DNA from: G963664115 sp965263045
GTDB lineage: Bacteria > Acidobacteriota > Terriglobia > 20CM-2-55-15
Assembly (NCBI GenBank): GCA_965263045.1
Contig: CBDHGK010000041.1
Span: 2,356,001 to 2,420,000, forward strand
DNA length: 64,000 nt
Direction: 5' to 3'
The first letter of the stretch is position 1. The number at the start of each line of letters is the position of its first letter. Shown in pieces: positions 43,730-52,157 of the stretch. The notes below the pieces were generated by a model that was given only the letters and a program-made list of their open reading frames with translations, did not search any database and was not told the origin of the DNA. The translations under genes and the position numbers were made by a program.

Positions 43730-44138
43730 TATTTAATATGTGCACAAAGGCTTTAAGAATCACACCAGTTCCAACAAGTGCATCGTAGAAGAAATCTTTG
43801 ATGCATCAAAGGCATTTATCGAATGCAAGAGAAAGATCCTTATCATAAAGGAATCAAAAAATGCGGCGGACAAGCGGAATCAGCAGGGTCTGAAGACGAT
43901 CGGAGCGCGGAAAGTGTCTCTTAGTTTTTCAGTGGATTCTGTCCGAAATGCGCTGACGGGCTACAGGTGGGCAATAATGGCCGAATAAGGGGCAAAACCG
44001 GCGATCACCAGCTACTAAAAGTCGGAATAAACAGCATGTAAGCTGTGGAAGCGAATGTTCGGGGCTGCAGAAAACGGAATGGTCGCCCTCAAAAGTGGGA
44101 CCAACAAGGGGACCAAACCATGCCCAAAAGGGACCATT
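43730..44138. other. AT-rich intergenic stretch with one member of a 38-bp direct repeat
   Basis: No convincing gene; an 82-codon plus-strand frame at 43740 lacks a ribosome site and family match. Bases 44091-44128 match 49406-49443 at 34 of 38 positions, including an exact 18-base run ending CCATGCCCAAA. Confidence 0.55.
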
Positions 44139-45880
44139 TAGCCCGCATAGATCACCAATCGACGCGTGATTGCGATTTTGCGTAAAAGAACCCTGGGTGG
44201 GCGCGAGATGGTGTGGGGGGAGCGTCTCAGGGTGAATTGACGAGTTTTTGGCGATGTGAGAAGCGGATTTTCGTGCTCAATAGAGCGTTGACGATCGCGA
44301 TCAGACACACCTCGGCTCGGACTGGGTAAGCGAATCGATTTCAGGGACGAAGCCGCAGCGTCGGTGTCAGCATCGCAGTGGCATTGTTTGTAGGTTGCGG
44401 ACAACGGCGGCATAGACCTCGGCGTAAGGACAGGCTTCAGCCATCGACACCCAGACGTTTCGGACCGTGAACCGGATGCGGGCACCGATCTTGAGCAGCT
44501 TCAGCCGGATCGTGCCGCATTGAGCCCGCGCCAGTTCGGTATTGTGGAGTCCGAGTCGGCGCAGTGCATGCATGATCATGTAGGCGGCCGAAGACAGATA
44601 CAGTCGGAGTTGATTGGCGCGCATGGTGGCCGCGCTGGTGCGGTCGGCAAACAGATCCAGTTGTTGCTCTTTGATCCGGTTCTCCATGTCGCCGCGCGCA
44701 CAGTAGAGATCCTCGTATAGCGCACGGGCCTCCCAACGTTGCGGTGTGAGGGAGGTGACGATGAATCGGGGATTGGCGCCCTTGGCCAGAACCTCGGCCT
44801 TGCCCACGACGCGCCGTTGTTGGCTCCAACTGTCTCGTGTGCGATAGCGGAAGTCCTTAAATACCCGTGCCGATTGAACGGTGGATTCAAACTCCGATTT
44901 CGCCTGAGCCATGGCTTCGGCGATGACCTTCTTGAGTCGCTTGTTCTTGGCCAATCCCACCACGTAATCCACGTGATGGGATTCACACCAGGTCAATAAA
45001 TCATCTCTGCAAAAACCCGAGTCGCCACGGACGATGATCGACACATCCGGCCAGCTCTTCCGGATCTGTCCGATGATGCGGGTCAGTTCCTCAACCGATC
45101 CGGCCGCGCCATCGATATTGGAGCGCCGTAATCGGGCGCACAGCAGATGCTCACCCGAGAAGATGTACAACGGCAGATAACAGTAGTTGCCGTAGTAGCC
45201 ATGAAAGAATCGTCCCTCTTGTTGCCCGTGGATTGGATCGTCGGTGGCATCCAGGTCCAGAATGATTTCTTCAGGCGCCGATTCATAGGCTGCGATGAAG
45301 GCATCGACCATCCAGCGGTCGACCTGGTCCGTATCCATCGCAATCTTCTTGTATCGCTCCTCCCCGCCGACTTCAGCCCCAGTCAACTCCAGCCGATTCA
45401 GTGTGCACTTGGCCGCCAGAGCCTTTCCCCGGTCGCTGGCCTGCCGTCGGTTGCCTCCCAGCGGATCGGCCTTATCCACCGCCACGGCCAGCATCGGATC
45501 GGTGCGTAGTTGGTCGTGATCGTTCAGGTCTTCATATCCCAGACACAGGCCATACACCCGTTGCCCAATCAATTCTTTCACCGTGTGCTCGATCAATCGC
45601 GGGTCCCGGTGATCGGCGAAACATTCGGCCAGTCCCCCGACCAGTCCGGTTCGTTTTTCGACTTCCCGCAACAGCAGGACACCCGCGTCGGAAGTGATCT
45701 TCCCTCCGTCGAATCGAGCCTTCACTTTTTGTTGATTAAGTCCGTGAAATTCGAACGTGGTTTGGTTACACTCTGTCGTCATAAGGGCCGCCTTTGTTTG
45801 GTGTCTGAAACGTTCTTGTCAAACGCTTTATGCCAAACAGGGCGGCCTTTTCTGGTCCATCTGGTGATTTATGCGGGCTA
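44139..45880 (-). mobile_element. IS1380-like element 2
   Basis: Terminal inverted repeats TAGCCCGCATAGATCACCA (from 44139) and the inverted TAGCCCGCATAAATCACCA ending at 45880 enclose one transposase gene. No matching target duplication is seen beyond the TA. It abuts an IS3 remnant on the right. Confidence 0.85.
44367..45782 (-). CDS. IS1380 family transposase 2
   Basis: 471 residues. FDGGKITSDAGVLLLREVEKRTGL at the N-terminus, IILDLDATDDPIHGQQEG (Asp) near residue 175, SIIVRGDSGFCRDDLLTWCE (Asp) near 250 and YCARGDMENRIKEQQLDL (Glu) near 360, the classic IS1380 DDE set. Apparently intact. It is different in sequence from the first IS1380-like transposase, so it came from a separate element. 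Confidence 0.95.
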   Translation of the reverse strand: MTTECNQTTFEFHGLNQQKVKARFDGGKITSDAGVLLLREVEKRTGLVGGLAECFADHRDPRLIEHTVKELIGQRVYGLCLGYEDLNDHDQLRTDPMLAVAVDKADPLGGNRRQASDRGKALAAKCTLNRLELTGAEVGGEERYKKIAMDTDQVDRWMVDAFIAAYESAPEEIILDLDATDDPIHGQQEGRFFHGYYGNYCYLPLYIFSGEHLLCARLRRSNIDGAAGSVEELTRIIGQIRKSWPDVSIIVRGDSGFCRDDLLTWCESHHVDYVVGLAKNKRLKKVIAEAMAQAKSEFESTVQSARVFKDFRYRTRDSWSQQRRVVGKAEVLAKGANPRFIVTSLTPQRWEARALYEDLYCARGDMENRIKEQQLDLFADRTSAATMRANQLRLYLSSAAYMIMHALRRLGLHNTELARAQCGTIRLKLLKIGARIRFTVRNVWVSMAEACPYAEVYAAVVRNLQTMPLRC

Positions 45881-46013
45881 GCGCAACCTGGGCCACAGGG
45901 GCTCCCTCCTGGCCCCCCAATCGGACTGCTTCGCTCTTGAATTTGCGGCTGAATCGCCACCGTTTATCATTCGCCATCGGACACCTCGCTGGGGCATTTT
46001 CACCCCTTTCTCA
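45881..46013 (-). mobile_element. IS3-family remnant (end and first ~32 codons of OrfA)
   Basis: The minus strand reads TGAGAAAGGGGTGAAAATGC as an IS end, then an ATG at 45977 and MANDKRWRFSRKFKSEAVRL, the usual start of an IS3-type OrfA. It is cut at 45880 by the IS1380-like element; the missing part does not resume on the far side. Confidence 0.65.
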
Positions 46014-46407
46014 GGTGTCCGGAAGATCGCGGGAATTCCACTTTGTTGGGGGCCGGACTAGGATCGACCAGCATCGGGCGGTGCAAACCGTGCAGCAGAC
46101 GCTCGATGATTTGAAAGTCGTCACGCATCCCGATAAGACGTTCATCGGGAGAACGGAACGTGGTTTTGATTTTCTAGGATACAAAATGAATGGGGCGGGA
46201 CTCGTTGGAGTAGCCCCGACCACTGTTCAGCGGTTTGTCGCACGTGTCATCCGGCTTTACGAGCAAGGTGCATCAATTCAATGCAACGAAGAGTACGTGC
46301 GACGGTGGTTGATATGGTTCGTCAGTGGTTTGAAAGCTGAGTTTGCTTCCTTCGCCGTCGCCAACCTGCGAGTCCCATCAGTCCAAGACCGCCGACCAAC
46401 ATCGTAA
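46014..46407 (+). pseudogene. Reverse transcriptase, C-terminal fragment
   Basis: From about 46060 the frame encodes AVQTVQQTLDDLKVVTHPDKTFIGR, GFDFLGYKMNGAGLVGVAPT and FVARVIRLYEQGAS..YVRRWLIWFVSGL, the end of a bacterial reverse transcriptase (thumb region after the FLG motif). The catalytic YxDD half is absent. It ends over the 3' end of the convergent PEP-CTERM gene. Confidence 0.7.
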
Positions 46408-46879
46408 GCGATGCGGGTTCGGGTGTTGCGATGGGTGCGTTAGCAAAGATGAAATTTCCGGCTTCGACTCTATTCCCAATTGTCGCGTCCTGAAATCGGA
46501 CTCGGTTGTTAATTGTTCCGACCTTTGTTTGGATCAACCAGAAAGGAGTGGGGCTGAGACTATTATCAAACCGCACGCCGCCTCCGGAGGTGTAAGTTAA
46601 TGCAGTCGATGTTGCAGTTACTCCGGTGAAAGAGAAGAGCAAATCGAGGACGGTCCCATCGCCCAATGTGAGTGAGAAGCCGGTGACGTCGGTTGCGGTC
46701 AAGGCCCCGGTCCTCCCGGCTAAGATGGTTATGGTTCCGGATACGGTGTGCGTGGAGGTGGGGAAGTTGGGGGAAGGCAACGTGTAAACAGTATCGGCTG
46801 CGGAGATAGTCGAGAGCATGATGACGACAATGCAACTCAAGCCTCCGATGCGAGCCCAGTACTTTAAATTAGCGGTCAT
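46322..46879 (-). CDS. PEP-CTERM sorting-domain protein
   Basis: 185 residues from the ATG at 46879, preceded by AAGGAGAATTTC. Signal peptide (GGLSCIVVIMLSTISA), a Thr/Gly-rich beta domain, and the C-terminal TPEPASLTMLVGGLGLMGLAGWRRRRK: PEP motif, hydrophobic helix, basic tail. Such proteins are processed by exosortase and linked to extracellular polymer. No exosortase gene is in the window. Confidence 0.9.
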   Translation of the reverse strand: MTANLKYWARIGGLSCIVVIMLSTISAADTVYTLPSPNFPTSTHTVSGTITILAGRTGALTATDVTGFSLTLGDGTVLDLLFSFTGVTATSTALTYTSGGGVRFDNSLSPTPFWLIQTKVGTINNRVRFQDATIGNRVEAGNFIFANAPIATPEPASLTMLVGGLGLMGLAGWRRRRKQTQLSNH

Positions 46880-47736
46880 GAAATTCTCCTTATCACCGCG
46901 GGGGCGTTGAGCGTTATAGCTCGATGTCGAAGGCCCAAAGACGTCAACCTTCGACATATCGTCAGCAGATTGGTGGCCAAACATGGAGGGTTGCGTGGAC
47001 ACTTGACTTTTTGCTGTCCCCGTGGTGTTAGAATCAACGATTTGAAAATCAATAGTTTAGAAAACACCGGGTGAAGAGACCTTCGCAATTCTGACCACTC
47101 TGAAGGGAAACCGTAACGAATCCCGACTGTGCGGTAGCGAACATAGTTGACAAAGCACCAAAGACCTGTATGAGAAGAATGACTTGCAGGGCCACTCGGC
47201 GTGTTTTCGAGGGTGTCGGATTTTGATACGTTATTACGATTTATTTAACTGAAAATAAATGATTTTTACCGCCACGGGGTATCCCGGTTCGACCAACGTC
47301 CTCAGTCAGCGGCTGCATACACGTCGGGCATTTCGCCGGTTCCAACATCTTAAAGTCCACCATTCCGCTCCTGCCCGTAACCCGCTCCAAGATCCCATCG
47401 AAGGGTAATTCACTATCGTCGGGATGGCAGTGCTCGCATGTTCTTTGTTTTCAATCGACTGCCAATCTGCCAGAGCTGGAAATTACAGGTTCGATCTCAG
47501 TCGCCTGTTTGAACCATTTGTCCGTGTTCTGTCCGTATGTACCCGAAAACTGGAACCTACTGGGCCCAAAAACGAGTCCCTGATTTCAAATAGTTTGTTG
47601 GGTTTAGTGGCATGGGGTTGTCTAGAGACACCATAGAAATTCGACTTGAAAACCACTGTACCCCGGAAGGGACCGGGGCCGGAGATACGAAGCGAGAAGC
47701 CGAATAGGAACTGTATCTGCGTTGCCTATTTGTTGC
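46880..47736. other. Gene-poor stretch with a second zinc-knuckle remnant
   Basis: Upstream of the PEP-CTERM gene there is no gene that I accept. The minus strand at 47361-47285 encodes MVDFKMLEPAKCPTCMQPL, near-identical to the remnant at 43005. A 70-codon plus-strand frame at 47424 has no support. Confidence 0.45.
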
Positions 47737-49134
47737 CTAGCAGCCCGTGGCAGAAGTGGGGTTTTCTGAGTTGAGAGTTTCAGGTCTTCGCCCGGACGGA
47801 ACGGCGTCTAAATCGATTCTGGAGCGCTGAGGATGGAACGAGAGCGATTCACAGTGGCTCCAGAGCAGTATTAAGGTGAATAAGGCCATGACATGTTGGC
47901 CCTGAAGGCCTCGTGGTGTGCCGTTTCCGAAATTGTTCCGAAGGATCAGGCTCAGATTCAAAGCGGCATATTGAATCAGGACGCGCTTGAGAATGTTGTC
48001 CCGATGTCGGAGGTGAACCCGACGCATTGCGCCGGTTTCCAGCGTGTGTGCGAACGGTCGTTCCAACATCAGTCCGCGCTGTCGGAGTAATTGCTTGCCC
48101 CGGTTGCCTCGGATTCGTCGCCGGTTGGCATAGACGGCCTGTTTTTCTTCGGACTTATCTTTCCAGTTGCGTCGGCCCCGGTCCGGTTCCGAGATGTAGC
48201 TGCGAATGTTGAGGTCTTTGAATCCGGTCAACGTATCGTTACTGTGATAGCCCTTATCCGCCACCAGTTCGGAGAGCACATCGTTCCGAAGTTTCGATCC
48301 AGGATCGGCGGCCAAGGTCTCCATCTGATGCGCGGCTTGGATCATCGTTTCTTTGATCGTCGTCGTGTCGCCCTGATCGGCACCCTGCACCGTGACCGCC
48401 AGGATGGCTCCGGTCTTCATGTCGGCGGCATGCTCCACCTTATGGGCCAGATGCGTTCGTCCGTCCTTCATCTTCGTGATTCGCGCATCCGGGTCGTGGG
48501 GATGCTCCCACTCTTTGTTCGATCCTTTCTTCGACCGCTTGCGGTCGAGTCGCCCCAGCTCGGTTTGCGTCGGTGTCTCGATCCCAGACGCCTTGGCCAG
48601 CCGTGTCAGGAATTGGTTGTAGGCTTCTCCGGTGTCCCGGCGTACGATCGACCGCATCGCCGCGTTGGCTTCCAGTGTCGATGCATCCACGCCCACCGTC
48701 TTCCCATCGATCAGGCCCTCACCGGCCAACACGCCCAACATCCACGAAAAGACCTTTCCATGTGTTTCCAGATCGATCAACCGTCGCGTCCGCGAGACTG
48801 TCGAATGATCCGGCACCCCTTCGCTCAGCCCGACTCCAAGGAATCCTCGCAAACTCAGAGAATCGGCACACCGCCACGCTATGCCACGCTCCGAATCGAT
48901 TCCTTCGAAATAGCCCACCAGCAACATCCTAAAATACTTGCCCGGCGCCACGCTCGGCCGACCCATCACCTCAGCGTAGAACTGCTCACAGGCATCTTCG
49001 ACGAACCGGTCGAACTTGGCTTGGTCCAAGATTCGGTTAACCCGTTCGTAGAACACGTGGCCCGCTGTCCGCGGCAACTCTGCTGTCGCAACCCATAACG
49101 TGGCTTGTCGGTCCTTTTTCCGTCCCATTCCCAT
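47737..49134 (-). CDS. IS1182/IS5-type transposase whose stop codon lies in the target duplication
   Basis: 465 residues from the ATG at 49134 (MGMGRKKD). Contains GVGLSEGVPDHSTVSRTRRL near residue 120, VGVDASTLEANAAM (Asp) near 160, VADKGYHSND (second Asp) near 315 and RRRIRGNRGKQLLRQRGLMLERPFAHT (Glu) near 365, as in the IS1182-type DDE transposases. The frame runs through the terminal inverted repeat (..TSATGC) and ends on the TAG of the flanking CTAG, so the target site supplies the stop. Confidence 0.92.
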   Translation of the reverse strand: MGMGRKKDRQATLWVATAELPRTAGHVFYERVNRILDQAKFDRFVEDACEQFYAEVMGRPSVAPGKYFRMLLVGYFEGIDSERGIAWRCADSLSLRGFLGVGLSEGVPDHSTVSRTRRLIDLETHGKVFSWMLGVLAGEGLIDGKTVGVDASTLEANAAMRSIVRRDTGEAYNQFLTRLAKASGIETPTQTELGRLDRKRSKKGSNKEWEHPHDPDARITKMKDGRTHLAHKVEHAADMKTGAILAVTVQGADQGDTTTIKETMIQAAHQMETLAADPGSKLRNDVLSELVADKGYHSNDTLTGFKDLNIRSYISEPDRGRRNWKDKSEEKQAVYANRRRIRGNRGKQLLRQRGLMLERPFAHTLETGAMRRVHLRHRDNILKRVLIQYAALNLSLILRNNFGNGTPRGLQGQHVMALFTLILLWSHCESLSFHPQRSRIDLDAVPSGRRPETLNSENPTSATGC

Positions 49135-49220
49135 ATCGCGTTCTCCTTCCACTATCTTCCTCGCGATACGGTCGCATGGGGTCCGTTGTTAACTATGAAG
49201 TTGACTTGCACCACGGGCTG
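47741..49220 (-). mobile_element. IS1182-like element (1480 bp) with CTAG target duplication
   Basis: Inverted ends start CAGCCCGTGG on both sides (left continues CAGAAG, right TGCAAG). CTAG flanks at 47737-47740 and 49221-49224. These ends are shared with the MITEs at 22483 and 24987 and, in diverged form, at 58567, making this the likely autonomous partner. Confidence 0.88.
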
Positions 49221-49224
49221 CTAG

Positions 49225-49501
49225 TCTGTTTCGGTAGACTTCGTATCTGTTCCCAACCTGCAAACGAGTGAAGCCCGTGCCGGTCAAGCGTTTTAGGTGG
49301 TTTTCGGTAGTATTACCAAGTGTGACTTTGCAGACTCAGGTTCTAGCGGTGGGATTCACGTCAAGAGGTCCCGGCGAAGCTGCGGCCGGGTCACGCTACG
49401 GTACGAAAAGTGTGACCAAAAATGTGACCAAACCATGCCCAAACATGCTAAAAGTGACCAATTGCTGGTCACAGTTTGGGTCTAAATGACTGATTCTAAA
49501 A
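49225..49501. other. Spacer beside tRNA-Leu with the second member of a 38-bp direct repeat
   Basis: Bases 49406-49443 match 44091-44128 (34/38). One frame here (KSVTKNVTKPCPN) has the look of the Lys/Thr-rich tail of an integrase gene next to its tRNA attachment site, but no integrase body remains. Confidence 0.4.
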
Positions 49502-49583
49502 TGCCGAAGGCGGGATTCGAACCCGCACACCCGAAGGCACCACCCCCTCAAGATGGCGTGTCTGCCAGTTCCACCACTTCGGC
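49502..49583 (-). tRNA. tRNA-Leu (anticodon GAG)
   Basis: The acceptor stem GCCGAAG pairs with CTTCGGC (discriminator A). The anticodon arm CCATC-TTGAGGG-GGTGG places GAG in the loop, a long variable arm of class II is present, and the T arm reads GCGGGTTCGAATCCCGC. CCA is not encoded. It lies just downstream of secG and bounds the mobile-element-rich region. Confidence 0.96.
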
Positions 49584-49586
49584 TGG

Positions 49587-49982
49587 CTAATTGTCCGTCT
49601 CTGCTTCGGGCTCCGGTGTCCCCCCCAGGGTCGGCTCACCGCCCCCGGCATCCTCGGTGGCTGCCGGTTCCGCCGCATCCGTATTGGTCTCGACGACGAC
49701 TGTCTCGACACTGATCGGCTCGATATCACCGCTGATGACGGAACCCGTACCCGGCTGGGAGATCATGACGGTCAGTGACAACGACGTCACCATGAACATC
49801 ACCGCGGCTACGGTCGTCAACCGGTGAAGGAGGGTGGTCGAACTCCGGGCTCCGAATGAAGCCTGCGTCCCTCCGCCCCCGAACGTACCCGCAAAGTCTT
49901 GTCCTTTACCCTGCTGCAACAGCACGACCAGGATGAGAAACACCGAAACGATTATATGGATGATGGTCAGAATTGTAATCAT
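49587..49982 (-). CDS. secG: Protein translocase subunit SecG
   Basis: 131 residues. Two membrane helices (TIIHIIVSVFLILVVLLQQGKG and LTTVAAVMFMVTSLSLTVMI) around the conserved GKGQDFAGTFGGGGTQASFG, the SecG signature. The Glu/Thr/Ala-rich C-terminal tail is longer than in E. coli. It stabilises SecYE during export. It follows tpiA by 14 bp, a common gene order. Confidence 0.95.
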   Translation of the reverse strand: MITILTIIHIIVSVFLILVVLLQQGKGQDFAGTFGGGGTQASFGARSSTTLLHRLTTVAAVMFMVTSLSLTVMISQPGTGSVISGDIEPISVETVVVETNTDAAEPAATEDAGGGEPTLGGTPEPEAETDN

Positions 49983-49996
49983 GTTGAATTCGTGAT

Positions 49997-50755
49997 CTAG
50001 GGTTTTCCGTAACGGATTATTGCCGCAAACGATTCCGCATCAAGACTCGCGCCGCCGACCAGGGCTCCATCGATATCGGCCTGCGCCATCAGGTCGGCAA
50101 TGCTCCCCGGCTTGACACTGCCACCGTAGAGTATCCTCAACGACTCTGCCACAGTCTGCCCGTAAGATTCAAGAATCGCTCCTCGAATCGCAGCATGCAT
50201 CCTGCCGGCTATCTCAGGCGTTGCCGTCTGTCCGGTCCCGATCGCCCAGACCGGCTCATAGGCGACAATGATATTGGAAAGCTCAGAAGCAGTCAATTGA
50301 GCCAGCCCGGCCCCGAGTTGTGACTTCACGAGCTTTTCCGCCGTTCCCCCTTCTCTTTCCTCGAGTGATTCGCCCACACAGACGATGGCTTTCATTCCCT
50401 GGGCCAACACGGCCGATATCTTTCGGGAGACCGTTCGGTCAGTCTCGCCAAACAGTTGCCGCCGCTCCGAGTGTCCAATGATCGCGTATTTGCAGCCCGC
50501 GTCGCGCAGCATGGACGCCGACACCTCTCCGGTGTAGGCTCCTTCCTCTTCCCAGTACACGTCCTGCGAGGATATCGCCACAGGCCTGCCCTTCACGGCA
50601 TCCGCGGCCGCCGAAAGAACCGTAAACGGGGGTGCGACAACGACGTCACAGTGATCCACACCGGCAATAGCCGGGAGCAGCGCATCAAAAAACGCGCGCG
50701 TCTCGGCTTGGGTTTTAAACAATTTCCAGTTTCCAGCAATGATCTCTCGACGCAT
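49997..50755 (-). CDS. tpiA: Triosephosphate isomerase
   Basis: 252 residues from the ATG at 50755 (MRREIIAGNWKLFKT); the open frame continues upstream into pgk but the family begins here. Active-site Lys in GNWK, catalytic His in IIGHSERR (~residue 95), Glu in AYEPVWAIGTG (~165), and phosphate loop LYGGSV. Interconverts dihydroxyacetone phosphate and glyceraldehyde-3-phosphate. Cluster with gap and pgk. Confidence 0.97.
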   Translation of the reverse strand: MRREIIAGNWKLFKTQAETRAFFDALLPAIAGVDHCDVVVAPPFTVLSAAADAVKGRPVAISSQDVYWEEEGAYTGEVSASMLRDAGCKYAIIGHSERRQLFGETDRTVSRKISAVLAQGMKAIVCVGESLEEREGGTAEKLVKSQLGAGLAQLTASELSNIIVAYEPVWAIGTGQTATPEIAGRMHAAIRGAILESYGQTVAESLRILYGGSVKPGSIADLMAQADIDGALVGGASLDAESFAAIIRYGKP

Positions 50756-50814
50756 CTTTAGTTTCCTGTTAGTTTCCTGTTTTTCCGCAGCTTGTGCGAG
50801 TCGGCTGCTAACGC

Positions 50815-51996
50815 TCAACCTTCCGGCAGGACTTCCACGCCAGGCAACTGCCGGCCCGAAAGAAACTCCAGGGCCGCGCCACCGCCTGTTGAAACATGAC
50901 TGATCGAATCCCGCAGACCGGAGGCGCGGACCGCGGCCGCCGAATCGCCGCCCCCCACGATTGAGAACGCGCTCGAACTGGCCACGGCCCGTCCAACCGC
51001 CAACGTCCCTTCGGCAAAGTTCGGATTCTCGAAAACTCCCATCGGTCCGTTCCACACCACCGTCTTGGCACGGCCAATCACTTCACTGTAACGATCAATC
51101 GTTTGGGGTCCGATGTCGAGTCCCATCTCTTCAGGTGCCGTATCCGATGTAAGAACCGTGCGGACGGCCTCACCCTCAAAATCCCGAGCTACGACATGGT
51201 CTTCGGGCAACAGGATTCTCCGGTCGTAATTCCGCGCTGATTCCAGCAGTTGCCGTGCCAGTTCCACTCGATCTTCTTCGACGAGCGACTTTCCTGTGAC
51301 CATACCCTGTGCCCGAAGAAAGGTATACGCCATCGCGCCACCAATCAGGATGTCATCGGCGATCCCGAGAAAGTGCTCGATCAGCTCGATCTTGCCAGAT
51401 ATTTTCGCCCCGCCGATGATGGATACATACGGATGGGCCGCACCTTCGAGCGCCCGCCCCAGGGCATCCAGTTCCCGCGCCATCAGGAAGCCGGCCGCAG
51501 ACTGTCCGGCGTGCGAAACCATGCCGACGGTCGATGCGTGGGCACGATGAGCCGCTCCGAACGCGTCATTGACGTACACGTCGCATAACCGGGAGAGGCG
51601 GGCGGCAAATTCAGGATCGTTGGCCTCTTCCTCAGGGTGGAAACGTAGATTTTCAAGCAGCAGCGGTGCACCCGCTTCCAAGCGATCAACCATGGTTTCC
51701 ACTTCGGGTCCAACGCAGTCGGAAGCGAATTGGACAGTGCGACCTGACAACTCGCCCAATCTCACAGCGACCGGACCCAGGCTCAGTTCGGGGGTGAATA
51801 GACCCCGCGGTCGGCCCATGTGCGAGGCCAGAATGAGCCGGCCACCCTTTCTGAGTATGAAGTCGATCGATTCCAGCGCTGAACGGATTCGGGAATCGTC
51901 GGTAATTGTGCCATCCGAAATGGGGACATTGAAGTCGACGCGCATGAAGACGTGCCGGCCGGAGAGATCCAGATCCGTGATCGATAACTTGGACAA
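50815..51996 (-). CDS. pgk: Phosphoglycerate kinase
   Basis: 393 residues, normal length. RVDFNVPI at the N-terminus, SHMGRPRG, NDAFGAAHRAHAS, GGAKISGKIELIEH, ILIGGAMAYTF and the C-terminal STGGGAALEFLSGRQLPG with the nucleotide-binding hinge. ATP-generating step of glycolysis. Between gap and tpiA on the same strand. Confidence 0.97.
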   Translation of the reverse strand: MSKLSITDLDLSGRHVFMRVDFNVPISDGTITDDSRIRSALESIDFILRKGGRLILASHMGRPRGLFTPELSLGPVAVRLGELSGRTVQFASDCVGPEVETMVDRLEAGAPLLLENLRFHPEEEANDPEFAARLSRLCDVYVNDAFGAAHRAHASTVGMVSHAGQSAAGFLMARELDALGRALEGAAHPYVSIIGGAKISGKIELIEHFLGIADDILIGGAMAYTFLRAQGMVTGKSLVEEDRVELARQLLESARNYDRRILLPEDHVVARDFEGEAVRTVLTSDTAPEEMGLDIGPQTIDRYSEVIGRAKTVVWNGPMGVFENPNFAEGTLAVGRAVASSSAFSIVGGGDSAAAVRASGLRDSISHVSTGGGAALEFLSGRQLPGVEVLPEG

Positions 51997-52157
51997 TGCG
52001 TTCGGTCGGATGTGGGGTCACAGACCGCACACCATCATTCTCTTGTCGCTATGTGGGATCACAGACTGCACATACCTTCGGACACACGATGTAGGTACGC
52101 TCTGTGAGCGCACACTGTCAGTTCTGCGGTCTGACAGGACTCCAGGGTCGCCCGTCC
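51997..52157. repeat. gap-pgk spacer with a 22-bp direct repeat
   Basis: TGTGGGGTCACAGACCGCAC at 52011 recurs with three changes at 52052 (41 bp apart). No gene is present. The role is unknown; the spacing and position would allow an operator or mRNA-processing site between gap and pgk. Confidence 0.55.

Noticed and set aside
43740..43988. 82-codon frame in the AT-rich patch
   Set aside because: No ribosome site, no signal or domain; kept only as intergenic description.
47424..47636. 70-codon plus-strand frame upstream of the IS1182-like element
   Set aside because: Unremarkable composition, no ribosome site, no match.
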